The position numbers and the translations under genes are program-made. This document shows, in pieces, positions 1 to 9,596 of a stretch of DNA of 54,904 bases. The notes below the pieces were generated by a model. It made no database searches. It was not told the DNA's origin and worked only from the letters and a program-made list of their open reading frames with translations. How positions within the stretch are numbered: position 1 is the stretch's first letter; each line of letters begins with the position of its first letter. The DNA comes from Flavobacteriales bacterium (lineage in GTDB: Bacteria; Bacteroidota; Bacteroidia; Flavobacteriales_D; Sanyastnellaceae), in NCBI GenBank assembly GCA_022428285.1, contig JAKMCX010000238.1, positions 1 through 54,904 on the forward strand, given 5' to 3'.

Positions 1-796
1 CTTGAATGCGCCCTGCCCACTCCACCTGGTTCCAGCGCCCGCCCACCGCAGCGGTCCTTTTTTGGTCCGGCCAAGTCTTGCCGATGACACACCAACTGGG
101 CCTCCACCGGCGCGAAAATCCCCGGATTTTCTGCCCTCCCAAGCCATTCCATACCCCGCGCTGGCGAAACAAGGCAGGACGAATTCCCCGGCCAATCTTA
201 TGGCTTCCTTCCATCCCCCCGATGTCATCAAAAGGACTCGGCGTCCACACTACCAAACCTTGCCCGTAGCCGGCCGCCAATGTCCCAAACCACCAATTTC
301 CCTGTACCCCCGCCGTTTTGAGGTGGGCCGATTCGAGTTCTGCCCGTCCCTCTCGATACGCTGCCCTGCACCCCAAATCGCTGCCTGTTCTGCCTTTGTC
401 TCTAAAAGAGAGGTACATGCCAGAAGCACCAGGAGAAAAGTCTCCCCTCAACCGCACATTGGATGCCGGACGGCGGGCTGGAATTTGTGCTGAAAGCCGA
501 AATGCCTCTTGCCATTCGGGAAGACGGCGCAAGCAATCCACAACTTGAGCCGACCGGGACGGTGCCAGCTCAAAGGCCACCGCTTGTTGGGTCCACACAG
601 CCAAGGGTTGATCTCGAAAAGCGGCCGCCAGGGCAGCGCACTCATCGCGCGTCACGCAACCGGCATCCCAAGCCACAGCCACCAGCGGCACGTCCAATGC
701 CTCATCGTACAAGGTCTGGGCATGTGCAACATTGCTGCTGGCCAACCAAAATGGCCACCACAGTGCGGGGGCGCAACGGAGTGTCCAGCCCCTCAC
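1..796 (-). CDS. Putative outer-membrane beta-barrel protein, HHH-domain-protein-like, 3' partial
   Basis: This frame starts with GTG at 796 and stays open to the left window edge, so the C-terminus is missing. The GTG overlaps the TGA of the upstream gene (GTGA), which suggests translational coupling. The first 26 residues look like a signal peptide (hydrophobic WWPFWLASS, then AHA before a Gln). About 70 mostly helical residues follow, then strand-like sequence with SAHLK, YGQGLVVW and KIGRGIRPALF. These recall the barrel part of Bacteroidota helix-hairpin-helix (ComEA-like) proteins, in which FGQGL and GIRPY-type motifs recur; that assignment is from memory. I see no clear HHH motif in the N-terminal part, so it may be degenerate. 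The role is unknown; the outer-membrane location is inferred. Confidence 0.6.
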   Translation of the reverse strand, partial: MRGWTLRCAPALWWPFWLASSNVAHAQTLYDEALDVPLVAVAWDAGCVTRDECAALAAAFRDQPLAVWTQQAVAFELAPSRSAQVVDCLRRLPEWQEAFRLSAQIPARRPASNVRLRGDFSPGASGMYLSFRDKGRTGSDLGCRAAYREGRAELESAHLKTAGVQGNWWFGTLAAGYGQGLVVWTPSPFDDIGGMEGSHKIGRGIRPALFRQRGVWNGLGGQKIRGFSRRWRPSWCVIGKTWPDQKRTAAVGGRWNQVEWAGRIQ

Positions 797-1644
797 TGCC
801 ACAGCCATTGAAGGTGCCATTGCTGGGCGGGATCCGATCCAAAAGCGGGGTTCGAACCGAGGTCTATGCCCGTCCAAGGGATGTCCCCCCTCAGCACGCC
901 CACAGTCAAACGCCATTCAACGGCAGCGCTTTGACCGAACAGGGCATGTCCGAAAGACAACCAGGCTCCGGCTGACCCTGCTCCGGCCGCCCATTTGTCG
1001 GCCACAGCGGTCAGAGACAGCAATGGCAGTGAACCAGGGTGCCACTGAATGTCCGCCATCCCAAGCGCGTCCTGAATCAATGGAAACCTCGCGGACCACT
1101 GCCACGTGGATTGGAATGGCCGCGGATGCGGCTGGCGCAATGGTATGGTGATGTGGGCGGCCCAATCTTGGATTCCCACCGAAAGCAACAGACTCCCCAT
1201 GCCGCGGGCATTGCGGGCCAGACCACTGCCCAGTTTGGCGTCACCGCCCAAAACCACCCACTGCTGCAGGCGCCCTTGAATGGTACCGCCTTTGTCATAT
1301 TGCAGGTAGCCCTGCCAACCTCCCCCCTTTAGAGGAGCGCGGCTGCCTTGGGCGCGGGCAGCCACGGTCCAAACTCCAGGGTCCGCAGCGCGGAAATGCA
1401 CCCCCCACTTTCTGGGTAAAAGGGCGTGGGGGCCTTCCTGCGCGCTGAGACATTGGCCCCCTGAAAACAGCGCACAGAGTACGCCTGTCCCCCCAACGAA
1501 GGCCGACCTCAATCGGTATTGAACACCGAATCGGCCGGCCTCCTGGGGCACCACTTGAAGTACCGCATGTGCTAAAAACAGGGAGAGCACAGCGCCAAAC
1601 TGCGCCACCAACGCGGCCAACCGACATTCAATTCGCAGACGCAA
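793..1644 (-). CDS. Putative secreted or outer-membrane beta-rich protein
   Basis: The 283-residue frame opens with TTG at 1644, and a TTG at 1620 is also possible. The N-terminus is basic then hydrophobic (LVAQFGAVLSLFLAHA), like a signal peptide. The rest alternates hydrophobic and polar residues with many Gly, Trp and Gln, and it ends in aromatic residues (WHLQWLWQ), as barrel strands do. I do not recognise a family; a PorP-like or other Bacteroidota barrel is possible. It is followed by, and overlaps, a second barrel-like gene, so the two probably form an operon. It is divergent from the tRNA-Leu, whose start lies 47 bases away. The start codon is uncertain because no ATG lies near the signal sequence. 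Confidence 0.5.
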   Translation of the reverse strand: MRLRIECRLAALVAQFGAVLSLFLAHAVLQVVPQEAGRFGVQYRLRSAFVGGTGVLCALFSGGQCLSAQEGPHALLPRKWGVHFRAADPGVWTVAARAQGSRAPLKGGGWQGYLQYDKGGTIQGRLQQWVVLGGDAKLGSGLARNARGMGSLLLSVGIQDWAAHITIPLRQPHPRPFQSTWQWSARFPLIQDALGMADIQWHPGSLPLLSLTAVADKWAAGAGSAGAWLSFGHALFGQSAAVEWRLTVGVLRGDIPWTGIDLGSNPAFGSDPAQQWHLQWLWQ

Positions 1645-1675
1645 AGCCGGGCTTCGTCCCCGTCGATGGAAAGCC

Positions 1676-1683
1676 TATCTTCG
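1676..1683 (+). promoter_or_regulatory. Candidate -7 element of tRNA-Leu
   Basis: TATCTTCG sits 8 bases before the tRNA. It fits the Bacteroidota TAnnTTTG box with one mismatch, and the context CCTATcTTCGCGC is almost repeated (CCTATtTTCGCGC) in front of tRNA-Pro. I see no convincing -33 box. Confidence 0.4.
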
Positions 1684-1691
1684 CGCCCGCT

Positions 1692-1773
<82 letters not shown>

Positions 1774-1802
1774 CTTGATAAAACCGAAGGCATAACCAAG
1801 CC

Positions 1803-3158
1803 ATGGAAATCACCAAAGAGAACATTGATGCGCTGAATGGCGTCCTCACGGTTACGGTTCACCCGGAAGATTACCGGGAAAAAGTAGAAGGCATTTTGGA
1901 GGAATACCGGAAGCAGGTCAAAATGCCCGGTTTCCGCCCTGGAAAAGTCCCCATTCAATTGGTGCGGAAACAGTATGGGAAAGCCGTGCTGGCCGACGAG
2001 CTCAACAAGATTCTTGGAGAGCGACTCGACGGCTACATCCGCGAAGAGAAGCTCCGGCTTTTGGGACAGCCCATCCCCACCGTCGAAAACGAAAGCGATG
2101 GCAACTGGGACAAGCCCGAAGCCTTCACCTTTCGGTACGACATCGGTTTGAGCCCAACAGTGGACATCAAGTTCGGTTGGTTCACCAAGTTCGTCAACCA
2201 CAAGGTGCGCATTGACAGCTCCTTGATCGACGATCAGATTGGCGATTTGCGCCGCCGCTACGGCAAAATGTCCGAGCGCGATGAAGCGGGCGAGGAGGAT
2301 CTTCTGATTGGTGAATTCGTCGAATTGGAGTCCGACGGAAAGGAAATCAAGCCCGGAGGGATCATGCACGAAGGCACGATCACCTTGTCTGAAATCAAAG
2401 ACAAATCCACCCGCAAGCAACTCGTCGGCTTGGCCAAAGAGGCCGAGGTGGTGGTCAAGCCAGGCAAAGTGTCCAAGGATGCAGATGACCTGGCCCGCCT
2501 TTTGGGCATCGACCGCAAAGCAGCAGCCGACTTCAGCAGTCCTTTGCGCTTCTCGGTCAAAGAAATCCGCCACATCGAACCCGCTGAACTCGGCGAAGAG
2601 CTGTATGACAAGCTTTTTGGAGAGGATGTGGTCAAGGATGAGGAGGCTTTCCGCGGCAAAGTCGAAGAGGACTTGCGCCGCATTTTTGACCGCGATGGAG
2701 ACCGCGTTTTCCGCCGGAAGTTTGTGGAAGAAGTGGTCGACAAACTGAACCCTCCCCTTCCAGAAGACTTCTTGAAGCGGTGGATTCGGGTGGCCAACGA
2801 GAAGCCCATCACCGCCGAAGAGATCGAATCAGAATTTTCGGAATATGCCAAGGGCATCAAGTGGCAGGTGATCCAAAACCACATCATCGATGAGCACAGC
2901 ATCGAAGTGGGTGGAGAAGAGATCCAGGCGGAAGCCGGAAACGCCATCAAGGCCCAATATGCTCAGTACGGCATTCCATTGGAAGCAGAGCAACTCGAGC
3001 CCATGGTGGCCCAGATGATGAGCGACCAAAAAGAGGTGCGCAGGGTGGCGGAATCCATCTACGAGAGAAAGGCCATCGACAAGCTTCGCGAACTGGCCAA
3101 AATCAAGGAGAAAGAGGTTTCCCACGATGAGTGGATGGAAATCGTGCGTTCCCTTTGA
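1803..3158 (+). CDS. tig: Trigger factor, ribosome-associated chaperone
   Basis: The 451-residue protein binds ribosomes near the exit tunnel and shields nascent chains. The N-terminal domain carries the ribosome-docking signature GFRPGKVP (about residues 43-50). A PPIase-like insertion follows; it looks weakly conserved, as in many Bacteroidota trigger factors. The C-terminal half is long, charged and helical and forms the substrate cradle. The ATG at 1803 gives the expected N-terminus MEITKENID. The clpP-clpX genes follow after 49 bases, so chaperone and protease lie together as in many bacteria. Confidence 0.93.
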   Translation: MEITKENIDALNGVLTVTVHPEDYREKVEGILEEYRKQVKMPGFRPGKVPIQLVRKQYGKAVLADELNKILGERLDGYIREEKLRLLGQPIPTVENESDGNWDKPEAFTFRYDIGLSPTVDIKFGWFTKFVNHKVRIDSSLIDDQIGDLRRRYGKMSERDEAGEEDLLIGEFVELESDGKEIKPGGIMHEGTITLSEIKDKSTRKQLVGLAKEAEVVVKPGKVSKDADDLARLLGIDRKAAADFSSPLRFSVKEIRHIEPAELGEELYDKLFGEDVVKDEEAFRGKVEEDLRRIFDRDGDRVFRRKFVEEVVDKLNPPLPEDFLKRWIRVANEKPITAEEIESEFSEYAKGIKWQVIQNHIIDEHSIEVGGEEIQAEAGNAIKAQYAQYGIPLEAEQLEPMVAQMMSDQKEVRRVAESIYERKAIDKLRELAKIKEKEVSHDEWMEIVRSL

Positions 3159-3207
3159 TTCTGCCTGTGGAGCAATGGCTGTCTGGAACTAACTTTCGGA
3201 CCATACT

Positions 3208-3894
3208 ATGATGAGCACGCGCAAGGAATTTTTGAAGTACGCCGTCCAAGACCGCGGCTTCACCAGCCACCATGTAGAGGACTACATCTCCGCCGTTCAC
3301 GGCCCGGAGAACATGACCCGTACAGTAATCGAAGAACGGCAGATGCCGTTTAGAGAGGTGGACGTCTTCTCCCGTTTGATGGCAGACCGTATCATTTTCC
3401 TCGGTACCGGGGTAGACGATTACATCGCCAATATCATTCAGGCACAGATGCTGTTCTTGGAGTCAACAGACCCCACCAAGGACATTCAGATTTACATCAA
3501 CTCACCTGGAGGCAGCGTTTATGCTGGCTTGGGCATCTATGATACGATGCAGTACATCCGTCCGGATGTGGCCACCATTTGCACCGGAATGGCAGCGTCC
3601 ATGGGTGCGGTTCTGCTGTGTGCAGGAGCTGCTGGAAAGCGCACCGGTCTCAAGCACAGCCGGACCATGATCCACCAGCCTCTCGGAGGTGCACGTGGAC
3701 AGGCCAGCGACATCGAGATCACAGCCCGTGAGATCATGAAGCTCAAGGAGGAGCTCTACAAAATCATTGCCCACCACAGCGGACAGGACTACAAGAAGGT
3801 GTGGGAAGACAGCGACCGCGACTATTGGATGATCGCCGAAGAAGCCAAGGCTTACGGCATGATCGACGAGGTCCTAGAACGCAAACAAGACTGA
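3208..3894 (+). CDS. clpP: ATP-dependent Clp protease proteolytic subunit
   Basis: This serine protease (228 residues) forms the double-heptamer chamber used with ClpX. The catalytic Ser is about residue 131 in GMAASMGA, His about 156 in MIHQPLGG, and the Asp lies in the SDRD motif near 203. The N-terminal extension before the conserved core is some 30 residues longer than in E. coli; part of it may be propeptide. ATG codons at 3208 and 3211 are both possible. clpX starts 7 bases after the stop, so the two are surely cotranscribed. Confidence 0.96.
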   Translation: MMSTRKEFLKYAVQDRGFTSHHVEDYISAVHGPENMTRTVIEERQMPFREVDVFSRLMADRIIFLGTGVDDYIANIIQAQMLFLESTDPTKDIQIYINSPGGSVYAGLGIYDTMQYIRPDVATICTGMAASMGAVLLCAGAAGKRTGLKHSRTMIHQPLGGARGQASDIEITAREIMKLKEELYKIIAHHSGQDYKKVWEDSDRDYWMIAEEAKAYGMIDEVLERKQD

Positions 3895-3901
3895 TAAGGC
3901 C

Positions 3902-5128
3902 ATGGCGGACCGCGAAATCAACTGCTCGTTCTGTGGGCGCAAGAAGGCGGAAGTCGACATCCTCATAGCGGGGGTGACGGGCCACATCTGCGACCACTGT
4001 ATCGAGCAGGCGGACGCCATTGTGAAGGAGGAGCGGAACGACGACAACGATGCAGGGTTCGATCCGGGACTTCAGATGGACCGCCCTGCGGACATCAAGC
4101 GTTTCTTGGACGATTACGTCATTGGCCAAGAAAACGCCAAGCGCACATTGAGCGTAGCGGTGTACAACCACTACAAGCGCCTCGCCCATCCTGCAGCAGA
4201 AGGTGAGATCGAAATCGACAAGTCCAACATTGTGCTCGTCGGAGAGACGGGGACGGGCAAAACCCTGCTGGCCCGCAGCATCGCTCGGCTCCTGAAGGTT
4301 CCGTTCTGCATTGCAGATGCCACCATCCTCACGGAGGCAGGCTATGTGGGTGAAGACGTCGAAAGCGTCCTTTCTCGCTTGTTGCAATCGGCCGACTACG
4401 ATGTGGCCAAGGCCGAGCGCGGCATTGTGTTTATCGATGAAATCGACAAGGTGGCCCGCAAAAGCGACAACCCTTCCATCACGCGCGACGTGAGCGGCGA
4501 GGGTGTTCAGCAAGCGTTGCTCAAACTGCTCGAAGGAGCCGAAGTCAACGTTCCACCACAAGGTGGACGCAAGCACCCTGAGCAGAAGCTCATTTCCATC
4601 GATACCCGGAACATCCTCTTCATCTGTGGAGGGGCGTTTAACGGCATTGAACAGCACATTGAGCGCAGAATCGCCACTTCCAGCATCGGTTTCACCACTG
4701 AGAAGGGAGATCGCCCAGACACACTGCTGTCTTCCATTGCACCCGGGGACTTGCGAAGTTTTGGTCTGATTCCAGAGCTCATCGGTCGATTCCCTGTACT
4801 GACGCATTTGGACCCGTTGGACCGCGAGGCACTGCGGAGGATTTTGACCGAGCCAAAGAATGCCTTGATCAAGCAATACCAGCGCCTTTTCGAAATTGAT
4901 GGCATCGACCTTCAATTCGATGCTGACGCTTTGGACTTCATCGTCGAAAAAGCCGTTGAATTCAAGCTTGGTGCCCGTGGATTGCGCAGCATTTGTGAGG
5001 CTGTACTCAGCAATGCCATGTTCGAGCTTCCTGGAAAGGATGGTGTGGACAGCCTCCGCATTACCGCCGAATACGCCAACCAGCAGTTTGGCGACAGCGA
5101 TACAGGCCGCCTCAAAGTCGCATCCTGA
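3902..5128 (+). CDS. clpX: ATP-dependent Clp protease ATP-binding subunit ClpX
   Basis: This AAA+ unfoldase (408 residues) recognises tagged substrates and feeds them to ClpP. The N-terminal zinc finger has two CxxC pairs (CSFC and CDHC, about residues 8-36). Walker A is GETGTGKT (about 114-121), Walker B is VFIDEIDK (about 178-185), and the pore loop is GYVGEDVE. The GGRKHPEQ loop used for substrate gripping is also present. The gene lies between clpP (7-base gap) and mutS (6-base gap), implying one transcript. Confidence 0.97.
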   Translation: MADREINCSFCGRKKAEVDILIAGVTGHICDHCIEQADAIVKEERNDDNDAGFDPGLQMDRPADIKRFLDDYVIGQENAKRTLSVAVYNHYKRLAHPAAEGEIEIDKSNIVLVGETGTGKTLLARSIARLLKVPFCIADATILTEAGYVGEDVESVLSRLLQSADYDVAKAERGIVFIDEIDKVARKSDNPSITRDVSGEGVQQALLKLLEGAEVNVPPQGGRKHPEQKLISIDTRNILFICGGAFNGIEQHIERRIATSSIGFTTEKGDRPDTLLSSIAPGDLRSFGLIPELIGRFPVLTHLDPLDREALRRILTEPKNALIKQYQRLFEIDGIDLQFDADALDFIVEKAVEFKLGARGLRSICEAVLSNAMFELPGKDGVDSLRITAEYANQQFGDSDTGRLKVAS

Positions 5129-5134
5129 TTCCCC

Positions 5135-7789
5135 ATGGCGCAGGCCAACGGGAAATCCAAGCCGGCCAAAGCCGCAAAGGAGACGCCGTTAATGGCGCAA
5201 TACAACCGCGTCAAGACCCAGCATCCCGACGCCTTGTTGCTCTTTCGGGTCGGGGATTTTTATGAGACGTTCGGCTCCGATGCTGTGACAGCAGCCAAAG
5301 TGCTCAACATCGTGCTCACCGCCCGAAAAAACGGGGCTGCAGCGGAAATCGAACTCGCAGGGTTTCCGCACCATGCGCTGGAGAATTACCTGCCCAAATT
5401 GGTTCGAGCAGGACACCGTGTGGCGGTGTGCGACCAGCTCGAAGACCCCAAAACGACCAAGACCATTGTCAAGCGTGGCGTGACCGAAATGGTCACACCG
5501 GGGGTCGCCCTCAACGACCAGGTGTTGGAGGCGCGCGAAAACAACTGGCTCGCGGCTGTGCACGTGGTCCTAGAAGGACGCGGAAGTTCCAAACGCGAGC
5601 GGGCGGGCGTGGCCTTTTTGGATGTGTCGACGGGAGAATTCCTCGCAGGAGAAGGTGCACCAGAGGACATCGCTCCATTGCTGCGGACGTTTCGCCCCAA
5701 AGAAACCCTGCATTTGAGGCATGGCGAGCCCACATCCCTGCAACTCAGTGGCTATCGCTTTCCTCTGGACGATTGGGTGTGGCAATTGGACTTTGCAAGG
5801 GAAACACTAGAAGGACATTTCGGAACCAAAGGACTCAAGGGATTTGGGCTCGATGGTCAGCCCCTCGCCGTGATTGCTGCGGGTGCTGCGATGCATTACG
5901 TGGGCACGACCAAGCACGACCGCATGGCCCACATCGCCTCATTGGGCCGCGTCGAATGGGGGCAGAATGTTGCGATGGATGGCTTTACCATTCGCAACCT
6001 GGAGCTGTTGGTGCCTACCCACCCCGAGGGCACTGCTTTGGTCGACATCCTCGACCGCTCGGCCACCCCCATGGGCGCCCGAATGCTGCGCCGTTGGATT
6101 GCCCAGCCCTTGTGTGATGCCGGTGCCATCGCCCGGCGCCACGAAGCCGTTTCTGCGTTTTTGGACCAGCCTCAAATGCGGGCCGACCTCATCGCCGAGC
6201 TCGGACGCATCGGTGACTTGGAGCGTTTGCTGGCCAAAACAGCGGCCGTGCGCATTTCGCCTGCCGAGCTCAAAAAACTGCGCCAGGCACTGACCGCTGT
6301 AGAGGCGCTGCGCCTCATGGTCGACAGTTCAGACGACGCCGTCATCGGACGCTGGGCAGGCCGGTTGGACCCTGCCGACGCCGCCTTAGAGCAGCTGCGT
6401 GTCGAGTTGACCGAAGACCCCCCTGGCGTCTTGGGTAAAGGGGCCTCCATCGCCGCTGGTGTCGTCGACGAATTGGACCAACTTCGAGACCTTCGCGACA
6501 ACGGCAAGGCCAAACTGGAAGGCATCCGCATTCGGGAAGCCGACGCCACGGGAATCACTTCCCTCAAAATCGCCTTCAACAACGTTTTTGGGTACTACCT
6601 CGAAGTCCGGCATGCCCACAAAGACAAGGTTCCCGAAACATGGATCCGCAAGCAAACCCTGACCCAAGCGGAGCGGTACATCACCCCAGAGCTCAAAGAA
6701 CTCGAGCAGCGGATCCTCGACGCAGAGGAGCGCCTCGATGTCGTAGAGCGTGAAGCCTACACACGTCTGGTTACTGCAATGCACCCCTTCCTGCCCGTTT
6801 TGCAGGCGACGGCAAGGGCGGTTGCGGGATTGGACCTGCTTCTAGGGTTTGCGACGCTGGCCGAAGACCACGGCTATACCAGGCCCACCTTGGTGGAGGG
6901 ATCAGAGCTTGAAATCGTCGGGGGCCGGCACCCTGTGATCGAACACTGCCTGCCCGATGGAGAAAGCTATGTGGCCAATGACGTCGCATTGGACCGTGAC
7001 CATCAGCAAATCCTGATGATCACGGGCCCCAATATGTCCGGAAAAAGTGCCCTGCTCAGGCAAACTGCGCTCATCGTTCTGATGGCGCAAATGGGATGCT
7101 ATGTGCCCGCTCGGTCTGTGCGAATGGGCGTGGTCGACAAGGTCTTTACACGCGTGGGGGCCTCCGACAACCTGAGCGCTGGTGAGTCCACTTTTATGGT
7201 GGAGATGAACGAGACGGCATCCATCCTGCACAATTTGTCGGACCGGTCGCTTGTCTTGCTCGACGAAATCGGTCGTGGTACCAGCACCTATGACGGCATC
7301 AGCATTGCATGGGCCATTGCAGAGTTCCTGCATGAGCATCCCAAGAGCCGCGCCAAAACACTGTTTGCTACGCATTACCACGAGCTGAACCGCATGGCGG
7401 ACCGTTTCCCACGCATCCACAATGCCAATGTGAGCGTGCGCCAGCAAGACGGTAAAGTGGTGTTTTTGAGGAAGCTCATTCCCGGTGGCAGCGAGCACAG
7501 TTTTGGAATCCATGTGGCCAAGCTGGCGGGCATGCCCGCTGCCCTGGTTCGGCGCGCGGAGGAAGTCCTCACGGGCCTCGAATCTCAAGGTGCAGGGCGC
7601 CAAGAGGGAGGCAAAAGCGCTGGTGCAGTGACGGTGGATGGCGACGGCCTCCAGATGAGCTTTTTTCAGCTCGACGACCCTGTGCTTCAGGACATCAAAG
7701 AAGACCTGCTCGGACTTGACATAGACCGGCTCACGCCTGTTGAAGCCTTGCTCAAACTGCACGAAATCCGCAAGCGGGTAGGTGGTTAA
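5135..7789 (+). CDS. mutS: DNA mismatch repair protein MutS
   Basis: MutS (884 residues) recognises mismatches and small loops and starts repair through ATP-driven clamp formation. The N-terminal mismatch-binding motif is present as FRVGDFYETFG (about residues 34-44; the usual form is a Phe-x-Glu pair). Walker A is GPNMSGKS (about 631-638), Walker B is LLDEIGRGTS, and the ABC-signature region contains NLSAGESTF. The C-terminal dimerisation tail is intact. Its place directly behind clpX suggests cotranscription. It faces ald convergently across 47 bases. Confidence 0.97.
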   Translation: MAQANGKSKPAKAAKETPLMAQYNRVKTQHPDALLLFRVGDFYETFGSDAVTAAKVLNIVLTARKNGAAAEIELAGFPHHALENYLPKLVRAGHRVAVCDQLEDPKTTKTIVKRGVTEMVTPGVALNDQVLEARENNWLAAVHVVLEGRGSSKRERAGVAFLDVSTGEFLAGEGAPEDIAPLLRTFRPKETLHLRHGEPTSLQLSGYRFPLDDWVWQLDFARETLEGHFGTKGLKGFGLDGQPLAVIAAGAAMHYVGTTKHDRMAHIASLGRVEWGQNVAMDGFTIRNLELLVPTHPEGTALVDILDRSATPMGARMLRRWIAQPLCDAGAIARRHEAVSAFLDQPQMRADLIAELGRIGDLERLLAKTAAVRISPAELKKLRQALTAVEALRLMVDSSDDAVIGRWAGRLDPADAALEQLRVELTEDPPGVLGKGASIAAGVVDELDQLRDLRDNGKAKLEGIRIREADATGITSLKIAFNNVFGYYLEVRHAHKDKVPETWIRKQTLTQAERYITPELKELEQRILDAEERLDVVEREAYTRLVTAMHPFLPVLQATARAVAGLDLLLGFATLAEDHGYTRPTLVEGSELEIVGGRHPVIEHCLPDGESYVANDVALDRDHQQILMITGPNMSGKSALLRQTALIVLMAQMGCYVPARSVRMGVVDKVFTRVGASDNLSAGESTFMVEMNETASILHNLSDRSLVLLDEIGRGTSTYDGISIAWAIAEFLHEHPKSRAKTLFATHYHELNRMADRFPRIHNANVSVRQQDGKVVFLRKLIPGGSEHSFGIHVAKLAGMPAALVRRAEEVLTGLESQGAGRQEGGKSAGAVTVDGDGLQMSFFQLDDPVLQDIKEDLLGLDIDRLTPVEALLKLHEIRKRVGG

Positions 7790-7836
7790 CTGGGACCATT
7801 CCATTGAAAGGAACAGGCGCTGTCCAAGCCACGGTT

Positions 7837-9057
7837 TCAGTCCAGGGCAGCCAGCAATAGATTGAGGTCCTTGTAGGGCCACCCAAATGCCTCTGCGAGG
7901 TCTTGGTTGACCACATTGCCCCTGTAGAGATAAAGGCCACTGCGGAACAGAGGATTTCCCTCTACTCCCCGGTCAATCCCTCCATTCTCACCGACCTCTT
8001 TGAGCAGAGGGCCCAATTGGTTCGACAAAGCCAGGCTCGCCGTTCGCGGAACCCGGCTGGGAATGTTTGTGACGCCGTAATGGGTAACGCCGTGTTCCAC
8101 ATAAACGGGGTCTTGGTGGTTGGTCAATCGGGAGGTTTCAAAACAGCCCCCGCTGTCGATGCTGACATCTACAATGACAGAACCATCGCGCATGTCCCTC
8201 ACCATGTCTTCGGTGACGATCATGGGGGTCCTCCCATGGTTTGGCCGCACGGCGCCGATGACGACGTTGGCCTCCTTGAGCGACTCCCGCAAGACCTTGG
8301 AATGGTAGGTACTCGTCCACAGCCGTCCTCCGATTTCGCCGCGCAAACGCCTCAAACGGTAAGGACTGGCGTCAAAAACGCGGACCGAAGCGCCCAGACC
8401 AATGGCTGCACGGGTCGCAAACTCCCCCACCGTTCCCGCGCCGATGATGACCACCTCTGAAGGGGCCACCCCTGTCATTCCGCCCATCATGGAGCCGTCA
8501 CCAAAATCGGGATGGGCCAGGTATTCCGCTGCGATCAAAATGCTGGTGGTGCCGGCAATTTCTCCCATGGCACGCACGAGCGGGAAGATGCCTGTGCGGT
8601 CCTGCATGAAGTCCCAGGCCACCGCCGTGATCTTGCGGTCCATCATTTTTTCGATGGTCGCTTCTGGACGTGTGGCCAGTTGCAGCCCACTGAATATCGT
8701 TTGGCGGTCCCTCATGTGCTCCAACTCCGCTTCTTGAGGAGGGGCAACCTTGATGATCACATCATTGTCGTAGACCGAGCGGGCATCTGGTGCAATGCGC
8801 GCACCTGCTTCGCTGTAATCGGTGTCTGTGAACTGGGCGTGTTTTCCGGCTCCCGTCTCCACCGTCACCTCGTGGCCGTGCGCCACCAGCAGTCCGACGG
8901 CATCGGGATCTAAAGCGACGCGGCGCTCTTGCAGCGCAATCTCTTTGGGGATTCCGATGCTCAGTGAGCCCTCACCAGTGGGCACTGGCAACAGCTCTTC
9001 TTGAGGGGACAGGGCGGCCTGAAAGGCCAGCCGGCGGATGCGTTCCTTGGTTTCCAC
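7837..9057 (-). CDS. ald: Alanine dehydrogenase
   Basis: The enzyme (406 residues) interconverts L-alanine with pyruvate and ammonia using NAD. The N-terminal catalytic domain begins IGIPKEIALQERRVALDP and has the conserved ETGAG stretch. The Rossmann domain shows VVIIGAGTVGEFA (about residues 210-222). DVSIDSGGCFETS and YGVTNIPSRVPRTAS are typical of the family. The N- and C-terminal extensions resemble the longer Bacteroidota form. It is the last gene of a minus-strand run porX-tsaE-ald; tsaE ends 25 bases upstream. Confidence 0.92.
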   Translation of the reverse strand: METKERIRRLAFQAALSPQEELLPVPTGEGSLSIGIPKEIALQERRVALDPDAVGLLVAHGHEVTVETGAGKHAQFTDTDYSEAGARIAPDARSVYDNDVIIKVAPPQEAELEHMRDRQTIFSGLQLATRPEATIEKMMDRKITAVAWDFMQDRTGIFPLVRAMGEIAGTTSILIAAEYLAHPDFGDGSMMGGMTGVAPSEVVIIGAGTVGEFATRAAIGLGASVRVFDASPYRLRRLRGEIGGRLWTSTYHSKVLRESLKEANVVIGAVRPNHGRTPMIVTEDMVRDMRDGSVIVDVSIDSGGCFETSRLTNHQDPVYVEHGVTHYGVTNIPSRVPRTASLALSNQLGPLLKEVGENGGIDRGVEGNPLFRSGLYLYRGNVVNQDLAEAFGWPYKDLNLLLAALD

Positions 9058-9082
9058 GGCAGTATTGGACGGCGTCCGGAAT

Positions 9083-9589
9083 TTACGCGGTTTCCTTTAC
9101 CCACAAAGCAGCAAGTCGAAGGCCATCAGGTTGGCGTTCAATGCGCAGCAATTTGGCGCGGTCTGGAAAGTGGTCCGCTGCGCGTTCTGGCCATTCTACC
9201 AAGGTGATCGCACCCCGGTCTTCCATCAATTCCTCCCAACCGAGTCCATGCAACTCAGCATCGTGCTGGATGCGGTACAAATCGAGGTGGCGTATGGTGC
9301 GCTGCTCAGAAATGCCGGGCTGGCCCTCTATGGGGTACTCTTGGCACAGCGCGAACGTGGGACTCGAAGCGACATCTTGAGCGCCAAGCAATGTGGCCAA
9401 TGCCGCAACAAATGTGGTCTTACCCGTTCCCATGGGCGCTTGGATCGCCACCACGTCACCCCAATCGATGTGCCCAAAAAACGCCCCAGCGACCTCGCCG
9501 ATCTGAGCAACATTGTAAGGTTGGGAGCGCCAAAGGCACCGCAGTGACTTCCCTTCGCCGTTCGTCACATCTGAATCAGAGCGCTTCAT
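9083..9589 (-). CDS. tsaE: tRNA t6A biosynthesis ATPase TsaE
   Basis: TsaE (168 residues) is the small ATPase that cycles the TsaB-TsaD complex in making threonylcarbamoyl-adenosine at position 37 of ANN-decoding tRNAs. The Walker A motif lies in APMGTGKTTF. SSPTFAL, the HLDLYR segment and ITLVEWPER are family landmarks. The roughly 20-residue N-terminal lead (MKRSDSDVTNGEGKSL) is longer than usual, so a later start is possible. porX ends 7 bases upstream, so it is cotranscribed with the T9SS regulator. Confidence 0.9.
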   Translation of the reverse strand: MKRSDSDVTNGEGKSLRCLWRSQPYNVAQIGEVAGAFFGHIDWGDVVAIQAPMGTGKTTFVAALATLLGAQDVASSPTFALCQEYPIEGQPGISEQRTIRHLDLYRIQHDAELHGLGWEELMEDRGAITLVEWPERAADHFPDRAKLLRIERQPDGLRLAALWVKETA

Positions 9590-9596
9590 GTCCTGT

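Noticed and set aside
2-1332. Several plus-strand frames up to 170 residues at the left end
   Set aside because: They are Pro/Arg-rich, lack family features and lie antisense to the two minus-strand barrel-like genes.
3764-4915. Minus-strand frame of 383 residues across clpX
   Set aside because: Antisense shadow of a strongly conserved gene; composition unlike a protein.
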